NCBI GenBank assembly: GCA_002347085.1
Contig: DDWW01000029.1
Location: forward strand, 1 to 24,035
Reading direction: 5' to 3'
Source of the DNA: Desulfobulbaceae bacterium UBA2276
GTDB lineage: Bacteria; Desulfobacterota; Desulfobulbia; Desulfobulbales; Desulfocapsaceae
Length of the DNA stretch: 24,035 nucleotides
A program made the translations under genes and the position numbers. Of the stretch, positions 7,594 through 14,099 are shown piece after piece (positions within the stretch are counted from its first letter, which is position 1; every line of letters starts with the position of its first letter). A model generated the notes under the pieces. It was given only the letters and a program-made list of their open reading frames with translations. It searched no databases and was not told the DNA's origin.

Positions 7594-7691
7594 GGAAGTG
7601 GGCAGGGTACTGGTGGCCCTCCCGGACTTCAAATCCGGTGTGGCGGGTTAATAGCCTGTCAGGTGGGTTCGATTCCCATGCACTTCCGCCA
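7594..7691 (+). tRNA. selC: tRNA-Sec (selenocysteine, anticodon TCA)
   Basis: 98-base tRNA with the selenocysteine architecture. The acceptor GGAAGTG/CACTTCC has discriminator G and encoded CCA, as in E. coli selC (GGAAG...CTTCCGCCA). The long D arm has stem AGGG/CCCT. The anticodon stem CCGGA/TCCGG encloses CTTCAAA, so the anticodon is TCA, reading UGA. A long variable arm (TGGCGGG/CCTGTCA with wobble pairs) precedes T arm GTGGG-TTCGATT-CCCAT. The eighth acceptor pair expected for bacterial tRNA-Sec appears as G7601/G7680. A possible promoter upstream (TTGTTT, 17 bases, TAAGCT) is weak. The preceding 285 bases (7309-7593) hold no convincing gene. selA, selB and selD are not in the window. 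Confidence 0.96.
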
Positions 7692-7722
7692 TTGCATCCA
7701 GTTTCTTTTTGTGAATAACTGC

Positions 7723-8604
7723 CTATGTGGGTTGGCCAACCTTGATGAGCGGGTGCCCCATTTCTTCTCTTTGGATAACGTAGTGCTCTGCCACTTTTCT
7801 GGCGATATTTCTGATCCTGCCAATATAGCGTGTTCGTTCGGAGACGCTGATTGCCTTGCGCGCATCCAAGAGATTAAAGGTGTGCGAGCACTTCAGGCAG
7901 TAGTCATACGCTGGTAGGATGAGTTTTTTTTCCACGAGCCTGAGGGCTTCTTGTTCGTATGTGTCAAAGAAAGAGATTAGCTTGTCCACATTGGCCTCTT
8001 CAAAATTAAAGGTGGAAAACTCGACCTCGGCCTGATGAAAGATCTCGCCATAGCTTACGGTATCGTTCCAGGCAATGTCGTACACACTGTCCACACCTTG
8101 GAGATACATGGCCAGTCGTTCCAGGCCATAAGTGATCTCCACGGTGATGGGGTGCAGATCAATGGAACCGGCCTGTTGGAAATAGGTGAACTGGGTTATC
8201 TCCATCCCATCCAACCAGACTTCCCAGCCCAAGCCCCAAGCCCCTAATGTTGGTGACTCCCAGTCGTCTTCCACAAAACGGATATCGTGTTCGAGAAGAT
8301 TGAGCCCGAAACGTTTCAGGCTTTCCAGGTAGAGTTCCTGGACATCAAGGGGTGATGGCTTGAGAATTACCTGATATTGATAGTAATGTTGCAGGCGGTT
8401 GGGGTTGTTGCCATAACGGCCATCGGTTGGACGCCTTGATGGTTGTGGATAAGCGGCCTTCCAGGGTTCCGGTCCCAGGGAGCGAAGCAGGGTGGCGGGA
8501 TGGAAAGTCCCGGCTCCAACCTCCATGTCATAGGGCTGTTGAATGACGCACCCCTGATCTGCCCAGTAATGATTCAGTTCGAGGATGATATCTTGAAAAT
8601 TCAT
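7723..8604 (-). CDS. glyQ: Glycyl-tRNA synthetase alpha subunit
   Basis: 293-residue catalytic subunit of the bacterial alpha2-beta2 glycyl-tRNA synthetase; activates glycine with ATP in the cytoplasm. The N-terminal MNFQDIILELNHYWADQGCVIQQPYDMEVGAGTFHPAT is typical of GlyQ, followed by LGPEPWKAAYPQPSRRPTDGRYG, YYQYQVILKPSP and LGWEVWLDGMEITQFTYFQQ. The ITYGLERLAMYLQ class II motif follows, then DYCLKCSHTFNLLDARKAISV. Full length. AAGG lies 7-8 bases ahead of the ATG. The beta subunit gene glyS, usually directly downstream, is absent: the gene ends 31 bases from the convergent tRNA-Sec. It is divergent from the CoA-binding-protein gene. Confidence 0.97.
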   Translation of the reverse strand: MNFQDIILELNHYWADQGCVIQQPYDMEVGAGTFHPATLLRSLGPEPWKAAYPQPSRRPTDGRYGNNPNRLQHYYQYQVILKPSPLDVQELYLESLKRFGLNLLEHDIRFVEDDWESPTLGAWGLGWEVWLDGMEITQFTYFQQAGSIDLHPITVEITYGLERLAMYLQGVDSVYDIAWNDTVSYGEIFHQAEVEFSTFNFEEANVDKLISFFDTYEQEALRLVEKKLILPAYDYCLKCSHTFNLLDARKAISVSERTRYIGRIRNIARKVAEHYVIQREEMGHPLIKVGQPT

Positions 8605-8789
8605 TGAGAGACCTTATCTTGGAAAGTGAGTAAAAGATTATCTTAAATGAGATTGTTTATGGTGTGATTTTTCCTTGCAACCTATGTCGAAGAACGGCTT
8701 AAAATACCACAGCCTTGATAAGTGGTAAATCCTTTTCTCACAAATGGTTCTTTCCGGTAGTAAATCCTTATATTCTTTCTGGTTATATT

Positions 8790-9215
8790 ATGTCTGTTCT
8801 CTTTCATTTGCCACCGCTTGCCCTGGTAAAAGAAGTCTTGCGGAGTGCGAAAACCATTGCTGTTGTTGGCTTTTCTCCCAAAGAGAATCGTCCGAGCAAT
8901 ATGGTGGGCTGCTATCTGGTCAAGGCCGGATTCCGTGTTATCCCGGTTAATCCTGGTCATACGGAGATCTGCGGGCTCAAATGTTATCCTGATCTGGCCG
9001 CTATCCCCGAGCCTGTTGATGTCGTGGACATCTTCCGGCGTTCCGAGGAGGTGCTGCCGGTGGTTGAAGAGGCTATTGCCATCGGGGCAAAGGTGATCTG
9101 GATGCAGCAGGGGATTGTCAACCATGAGGCGGCGGCCCTGGCCGAGAAGGCTGGGTTGATTGTTATCATGGATCGCTGTCTCAAGGTTGATCATATGCAG
9201 TTTGGGCCTGTGTGA
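8790..9215 (+). CDS. CoA-binding domain protein (YccU-like)
   Basis: 141-residue Rossmann-fold protein of the CoA_binding_2 family, whose members resemble the nucleotide-binding domain of succinyl-CoA synthetase alpha; the cellular role is not established. The glycine-rich turn AKTIAVVGFSPKENRPSN near residue 23 leads into VGCYLVKAGFRVIPVNPGH, a conserved GLKCYPDLAAIPEPVDVVDIFRRSEEV, and AKVIWMQQGIVNHEAA. The end DRCLKVDHMQF is typical. ATG 8790 fits the family length; a longer frame opens at TTG 8715. No ribosome site is visible at either. It lies 52 bases ahead of uvrA on the same strand, possibly co-transcribed. Confidence 0.88.
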   Translation: MSVLFHLPPLALVKEVLRSAKTIAVVGFSPKENRPSNMVGCYLVKAGFRVIPVNPGHTEICGLKCYPDLAAIPEPVDVVDIFRRSEEVLPVVEEAIAIGAKVIWMQQGIVNHEAAALAEKAGLIVIMDRCLKVDHMQFGPV

Positions 9216-9267
9216 TTTTATCTGATATCTGATAGAGGCCATTTCCCTTATTCCTTTTGATTTTTCT

Positions 9268-12153
9268 ATGGAACCACAGACCTTGAGCATCCGCGGGGCG
9301 CGGATGCATAACCTGAAAAATATTGATGTCGATTTGCCGCGCAACAGCCTGGTGGTCTTTACCGGGTTGTCCGGCTCCGGCAAGTCAACTCTGGCCTTTG
9401 ATACCTTGTACGCCGAAGGACAGCGCCGCTATGTGGAGTCTCTTTCTACCTACGCCAGGCAGTTTCTCGGGCAGATGGACAAGCCGGATGTCGATTCTCT
9501 TGAGGGCCTCTCTCCGGCGGTATCCATTGAACAGAAGACCACCAGTAAAAACCCGCGTTCAACTGTGGGCACGGTCACCGAAATTTATGACCACCTGCGG
9601 CTGCTTTTCGCCCGTTGCGGCCATCCCTGTTGTCCCCAGTGTGGAGAGGAAATTCGCTCTCAATCCATAGAAGAAATGGTGAATAGCTTGCTGGCCTTAC
9701 CTGAGGGGACAAAGGTGGTGCTGCTGGCACCCTTGGTTGTCAATAAAAAGGGGAGGCACGAGCAGGTCTTGGCCCGGATCAGAAAAGAGGGCTTTGTCAG
9801 GATCAGGGTTGATGGTGATATTCTTCATGCCGATGAGGTGGAGGCTTTGGATAAAAACCGGCACCATTCTCTTGAGGTGGTGGTGGATCGGCTGGTATTA
9901 AAGGAGTCTGTCCGCCGCCGTCTCAGCGATTCAGTGACCACGGCAGTCAAGCTGACTGAAGGCTTTTTGCTGGCCAACTTCCCTGATGACCCTGATGGTG
10001 GACGGGAGCAACTCTTTAGTGAGCTTGCCGCCTGTCATTCGTGTGGTCTCTCCATGCCCCCCCTCTCCACCCAGCTTTTTTCGTTTAATAATCCACAAGG
10101 CGCCTGTGAAGAATGCGGGGGCTTAGGGGTAAAACAATTTTTTGATCCTTCGCTGCTTATTCCCGAGCCGAGCTTGAGTCTGGTGGAAGGTGCCATTGCC
10201 CCCTGGGGGAAGAGGATGGAAAGTTCCTATTCCGGTCAGATACTGGCAGCCCTCGCTCATCATTATAAGTTTTCCATGGCGACGCCCTACAATAAACTGC
10301 CAGCCAGGATTCAGGAGATTGTCCTTTACGGTTCCGGGCGCGAGGAAATGTCTTTTCAGTATCAGAAAGGGAAAAGAACGCTGAGCTCTGAGCAGAGCTT
10401 TGAGGGTGTAATCCCTCAGCTTGATCGGCGGTATCACGAGACTGGGTCGCCGATGGTGCGTGATGAATTGGCCCGCTACATGAACGAGCAGACCTGCCCT
10501 CGTTGTCAAGGTGCCCGGTTGAGGCCGGAGGCCTTGGCGGTGCGGGTTGGTAAATGGTCTATTTATGAGCTCACCTGCCTCTCCATTGATGGTTTGCTGG
10601 GCGCGCTCCCCCTGCTGCCCTTGAGTGTTCGGGAACGCCAGATTGGCCAACCCATTTTGAAAGAGATCGTCGATCGGCTTTCATTTTTGGAAGATGTGGG
10701 TTTAGGTTATCTGTCACTGGCCAGACGTTCCGGCACCTTGTCGGGGGGGGAGGCGCAACGGATCAGGCTGGCCTCGCAGATTGGTTCACGTCTGGCCGGA
10801 GTCCTGTATATCCTTGATGAACCGAGTATAGGTCTTCATCAGCGTGATAATCAAAAACTGATCAATACCCTGATCGAGCTGCGTGACCTTGGCAACAGCG
10901 TCATTGTTGTTGAACACGACACCGATACTATTCTGGCCGCGGACCATGTGCTTGATATGGGGCCGGGCGCCGGGGTGCATGGGGGCGAGGTGGTTTATAA
11001 TGGCGGGGTTGCCGGTTTGCTGGAATGCGAGAGATCGCAGACAGGGGCTTATCTTTCAGGGAGAAGGAGGATAGAGCTGCCTGTCAAACGAAGACGTGTT
11101 CTGAAGGGAAAAAATAATAAGCTCTTCCTTCACAATGGAACGGTGAATAATCTCAAGCAGGTTGAAGTTGCCTTTCCCTTGGGGGTGATGACTTGTGTCA
11201 CCGGGGTTTCGGGGTCGGGCAAGAGTTCCTTGGTAATGGAGACCCTGTTTCGCATGGCCAAGAAGGGCTTGGAGCAAAGAACGTCTCAGGTGCAGTTTGA
11301 CGGGGCAATCTTGTCTGGTCTTGAGCTTGTGGACAAGATTGTCGATATTGATCAAAGTCCTATTGGCCGGACACCACGATCAAATCCAGCGACCTATACC
11401 GGGGTTTTTACTCCGATCCGTGAGCTTTTTGCCCGATTGCCAGAAGCACGAGCGCGAGGGTATAAACTGGGACAGTTCAGTTTTAACATCAAGGGCGGAC
11501 GATGCGAGGCCTGTGAGGGTGAAGGGGTCAATAAGATTGCCATGCACTTTCTTCCTGATATCTATGTGATCTGTGACACCTGTAAAGGGAGGCGTTACAA
11601 TCAGGACACACTCGATATTCGCTATCGTGATAAAAATATTCATGATGTCTTAGCAATGACTGTGGAAGATGCCTTGATTTTTTTTGCAAATATTCCTCCC
11701 CTCAAGAATCGCCTGCAAACCCTCTTCGACGTTGGGCTTGCCTATATTACCCTGGGGCAATCTTCCGTGACCCTTTCCGGTGGTGAGGCCCAGCGGGTAA
11801 AATTAGCCAAGGAATTGTCAGGGCGAGCCAGCGGCAAGACCTTGTATATTCTTGATGAGCCGACAACCGGTCTGCATCCGGCCGATATTCAGCATCTGCT
11901 TACAGTTCTTGGCCGTTTGGTCGATCATGGCAATAGTGTGGTCGTGATTGAGCATAATCTCGACGTGATAAAAACAGCGGACTGGATTATCGATGTGGGG
12001 CCAGAGGGTGGAGACAAGGGTGGGAAAATTGTGGTCTGTGGTACACCCGAGGAGGTCGCGGATGCAAGGGAATCGCATACTGGAAGGTTTTTGGGGCCGA
12101 TACTTGAGGCTGAAAAAATACGAGGGCGCAATGAAGGAAGAACGACGGGCTGA
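9268..12153 (+). CDS. uvrA: Excinuclease ABC subunit A
   Basis: 961-residue DNA-damage sensor of nucleotide excision repair: an ABC-type ATPase dimer that loads UvrB onto lesions. The first half has Walker A GLSGSGKST (K39), zinc finger C256-x2-C259-x20-C280-x2-C283, signature LSGGEAQRIRLA and Walker B LYILDEPSIGLH. The second half has Walker A GVSGSGKSS (K652), zinc finger C746-x2-C749-x19-C769-x2-C772, signature LSGGEAQRVKLA and LYILDEPTTGLH. The UvrB-interaction region VGTVTEIYDHLRLLFA is present. The protein is about 20 residues longer than the typical 940, mostly a charged C-terminal tail. The TGA stop lies inside a REP-like repeat. No good ribosome site precedes ATG 9268. Confidence 0.98.
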   Translation: MEPQTLSIRGARMHNLKNIDVDLPRNSLVVFTGLSGSGKSTLAFDTLYAEGQRRYVESLSTYARQFLGQMDKPDVDSLEGLSPAVSIEQKTTSKNPRSTVGTVTEIYDHLRLLFARCGHPCCPQCGEEIRSQSIEEMVNSLLALPEGTKVVLLAPLVVNKKGRHEQVLARIRKEGFVRIRVDGDILHADEVEALDKNRHHSLEVVVDRLVLKESVRRRLSDSVTTAVKLTEGFLLANFPDDPDGGREQLFSELAACHSCGLSMPPLSTQLFSFNNPQGACEECGGLGVKQFFDPSLLIPEPSLSLVEGAIAPWGKRMESSYSGQILAALAHHYKFSMATPYNKLPARIQEIVLYGSGREEMSFQYQKGKRTLSSEQSFEGVIPQLDRRYHETGSPMVRDELARYMNEQTCPRCQGARLRPEALAVRVGKWSIYELTCLSIDGLLGALPLLPLSVRERQIGQPILKEIVDRLSFLEDVGLGYLSLARRSGTLSGGEAQRIRLASQIGSRLAGVLYILDEPSIGLHQRDNQKLINTLIELRDLGNSVIVVEHDTDTILAADHVLDMGPGAGVHGGEVVYNGGVAGLLECERSQTGAYLSGRRRIELPVKRRRVLKGKNNKLFLHNGTVNNLKQVEVAFPLGVMTCVTGVSGSGKSSLVMETLFRMAKKGLEQRTSQVQFDGAILSGLELVDKIVDIDQSPIGRTPRSNPATYTGVFTPIRELFARLPEARARGYKLGQFSFNIKGGRCEACEGEGVNKIAMHFLPDIYVICDTCKGRRYNQDTLDIRYRDKNIHDVLAMTVEDALIFFANIPPLKNRLQTLFDVGLAYITLGQSSVTLSGGEAQRVKLAKELSGRASGKTLYILDEPTTGLHPADIQHLLTVLGRLVDHGNSVVVIEHNLDVIKTADWIIDVGPEGGDKGGKIVVCGTPEEVADARESHTGRFLGPILEAEKIRGRNEGRTTG

Positions 12154-12204
12154 AGCCCAACCTACAACTTGATTATGGGTAAATATGGGTCGGGCTTCAG
12201 CCCG
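12146..12204. repeat. REP-like inverted repeat at the uvrA 3' end
   Basis: Arms CGGGCTGAAGCCC (12146-12158) and GGGCTTCAGCCCG (12192-12204) are exact inverse complements separated by 33 bases, and each arm is itself nearly palindromic (GGGCT-AGCCC). Such GGGCT/AGCCC units resemble dispersed REP/BIME elements. The uvrA stop codon is at 12151-12153 inside the first arm. It may stabilise the mRNA end; no T run follows. Confidence 0.65.
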
Positions 12205-12336
12205 ATAAGTCTTTTCTTGGTTCCCATGCACTGGACAAGAACCAGATAACCGAAATGAAGCAAAGAATCAGGTTTTTCTTTGCTTCCTCCTTGTATTTGC
12301 TTTAAGGTGCCGGTACGAATAATTGGTGTTAACGCA

Positions 12337-12360
12337 TGTATCAAATGATACAGATATAAT
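12337..12360 (+). promoter_or_regulatory. Candidate secB -10 box with operator-like palindrome
   Basis: TATAAT at 12355-12360 lies 30 bases before the secB ATG. Directly upstream, TGTATC-AAAT-GATACA (12337-12352) is a perfect 6-base-arm palindrome placed where a repressor would block polymerase. No convincing -35 box is seen at the right distance, so either a factor or an extended contact would be needed. Inference only. Confidence 0.4.
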
Positions 12361-12389
12361 TTTTTTCATTGCAAAAGAGGGTAGGAATA

Positions 12390-12869
12390 ATGACTGAAGA
12401 ACATGGGAATAACGGTGCCGGTGAGAGTCCGGTTTTTCGGATGCAAAAGATGTATATCAAGGATTTTTCTTTTGAAAATCCCAATGCCCCTGAGGTATAC
12501 CGACTTCAGAATCAAGAGCCGAAAGTTGATGTAAATCTGAAGTTGAATCACAAAAAGCTTGATGATGATCATTTTGAGGTGAGTCTGCAGATAACGGCCA
12601 AGATTGTAGATAAGGGCAATGATGACAAGACTATGTTTATCATGGAGATTGAGCACGCGGCGGCCTATTTGCTCAAAAATATCCCTGAGGAACACTTGGA
12701 GATGGTATTGAGTGTAGATTGCCCAACCCTGCTCTTTCCTTTTACCCGGCAGATTGTAAGCCAGATGTCGGTCGATGGTGGGTTTATTCCTTTTTTGATG
12801 GAGCCAATCAATTTTATGGGGTTGTATCAGAACTCCAAACAAAAGAAGGATGCAGGGCAGGAGAATTAA
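12390..12869 (+). CDS. secB: Protein-export chaperone SecB
   Basis: 159-residue cytosolic tetrameric chaperone that keeps secretory preproteins unfolded and delivers them to SecA. Family motifs: FRMQKMYIKDFSFENPNAPEV at about residues 17-37 (the FxxQxxYIKDxSFENP signature), a central FIMEIEHAAAYLLKN, and the C-terminal FPFTRQIVSQMSVDGGFIPFLMEPINFMGLY, where typical SecB has FPYARxxxSxLxxxGGFPPxxLxPxNFxxLY. Length matches the usual 150-165. ATG 12390 is chosen for the GTAGGA ribosome site just upstream; an in-frame TTG at 12369 has no such site. It follows uvrA by 236 bases and probably has its own promoter. Ended by the hairpin at 12944. Confidence 0.94.
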   Translation: MTEEHGNNGAGESPVFRMQKMYIKDFSFENPNAPEVYRLQNQEPKVDVNLKLNHKKLDDDHFEVSLQITAKIVDKGNDDKTMFIMEIEHAAAYLLKNIPEEHLEMVLSVDCPTLLFPFTRQIVSQMSVDGGFIPFLMEPINFMGLYQNSKQKKDAGQEN

Positions 12870-12880
12870 TAGACCTATGC

Positions 12881-12919
12881 CCTCCTTGATTCCCTTGCGA
12901 CGCAAGGGAATCAAGGAGG
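12881..12919. repeat. 39-base perfect palindrome after secB
   Basis: A 19-base arm (12881-12899, beginning CCTCCTTGATT) and its exact reverse complement (12901-12919, ending AATCAAGGAGG) flank a single A at 12900. No T run follows, and a separate strong terminator lies 25 bases on, so this is not needed for termination. It begins 11 bases after the secB stop. It may be a dispersed repeat or a protein-binding site. Confidence 0.85.
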
Positions 12920-12943
12920 ATCAGAGTTCAACGAGAATTCACA

Positions 12944-13000
12944 AAACGCCAAAGGCCCTTATTGCCAGAACGGAAATAAGGGCCTTTGGCGTTTCTTTTA
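12944..13000. terminator. Strong bidirectional terminator between secB and the pil cluster
   Basis: Twenty-base perfectly complementary arms at 12944-12963 and 12975-12994 with an 11-base loop. On the plus strand the tail is T-rich (TTTCTTTTATTATTG), giving a classic end for secB. On the minus strand the stem is followed by a short GTTTTG, so it can also end the convergent pilus-cluster transcript, whose last gene stops at 13013. Confidence 0.93.
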
Positions 13001-13012
13001 TTATTGTTGTGC

Positions 13013-14038
13013 TTAAAAAGCGGTGGTCACAAAATTATCAATGAGGGTGGTGACTGCTTTCTCAATAGCCTGGTCAAACAGGACGTCATATTGTTTATCG
13101 GCCATCACAGTTTGCGGTGAGACCTTGACATCTACTCTATTGGTCCAGACGACATTGCCAGTGCTTGCCTCCTGAATCCAGATGCGCATCTGCACCACAG
13201 CTTGATCTACATCGCCGCTGTTTTTGGCTTGTTGACCCAAGGCAGCACCAACGGCTCCCCACAGGATGGTGTTGGCATCCTGGCTTCCAGATATACCCAG
13301 GATATTGTCACCGCCATCGGTGGGATCCCATGGGCCATTGACATTGTGTCCGATAATACCGCCCCAGGTGCCGCCGGCAATCATGTTGTTCATGTTGTCA
13401 TATTGATCAGTGTCAGCGAAGCCAAAGGCGATCTGACTGGTAGTGCCGGAGATGAAGGGCAGGATGCCTCTCTTCCATGGGGCCCAGGTATGTTCTTGCC
13501 GGGTCTTGAATTCCAGAATTCGACCGCGGACGATATAGTCAGCACGGAATTTACGGCCGAGCTTGGCGACAGTCTGTTCGTTGAGGCCATGGGTACCGGG
13601 GCTGGCAGCGAGCTGGTTATCTCTTTGAGTTTGTTGTTCAGCGATATATCCACGGATCTGATCTTTCATCAGATCCGACCATTCGCCGCTCAGTTCATTA
13701 TTAAGGGAGACTGAATTATTTTGCTCATAAGCGACCAAACTGATAATGGACTGATCGACCATATAGTCAAAGACATCTTCCTGGATGGGCAGGCTGAAAC
13801 CCTGGTCAACTAAGCGATCGGTCAAGGATTCAGTGATGGCCATATCACGACGATGGGCCGCCGCCAGTGAGTCAGCATAGGTGTAATCGGCAAAGGGCAG
13901 AATGACAATGGTCTTGCCTTTGCCAATAGCGTTGGCGCATGGCTTTTCTGATACTTTAAGGGTCTCAACCACAGTTTGTCCGCAGCCGGTGAGCAACAGT
14001 ACCATTAGGCCGCACAGTGCGTATTTCAACCTCTTCAT
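13013..14038 (-). CDS. Outer-membrane lipoprotein linked to the secretin, CsgG/TolB-N-like
   Basis: 341 residues with a lipoprotein signal: MKRLKYALCGLMVLLLTGC, lipobox LTGC, lipidated Cys19. The residue after Cys is Gly, not Asp, so outer-membrane sorting is expected. An early block (TIVILPFADYTYADSLAAAHRRDMAITESLTDRLVDQG) and a later block (ADYIVRGRILEF, then VVQMRIWIQEASTGNVVWTNRVDVKV) follow the pattern of CsgG/TolB-N-like envelope lipoproteins; this is a fold-level guess. Between them lies a Gly-rich stretch (AGGTWGGIIGHNVNG). ATG 14038 has GGGAGAAG upstream; a longer start at 14056 lacks one. Last gene of the pil cluster, 61 bases after the secretin, which suggests a role in secretin assembly or anchoring. 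Not recognised by name. Confidence 0.8.
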   Translation of the reverse strand: MKRLKYALCGLMVLLLTGCGQTVVETLKVSEKPCANAIGKGKTIVILPFADYTYADSLAAAHRRDMAITESLTDRLVDQGFSLPIQEDVFDYMVDQSIISLVAYEQNNSVSLNNELSGEWSDLMKDQIRGYIAEQQTQRDNQLAASPGTHGLNEQTVAKLGRKFRADYIVRGRILEFKTRQEHTWAPWKRGILPFISGTTSQIAFGFADTDQYDNMNNMIAGGTWGGIIGHNVNGPWDPTDGGDNILGISGSQDANTILWGAVGAALGQQAKNSGDVDQAVVQMRIWIQEASTGNVVWTNRVDVKVSPQTVMADKQYDVLFDQAIEKAVTTLIDNFVTTAF

Positions 14039-14099
14039 AATCTTCTCCCTGTCCAAAGGTATTGTTTTTATAATGTTATTTTTATTGGTTCACAACAAG

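Noticed and set aside
7659..7865. Minus-strand frame ending in MGIEPT
   Set aside because: Runs across the glyQ 3' end into the antisense strand of tRNA-Sec; artefact.
12366..12914. 182-codon minus-strand frame opposite secB
   Set aside because: Shadow of secB; starts in the palindrome and has no recognisable domain.
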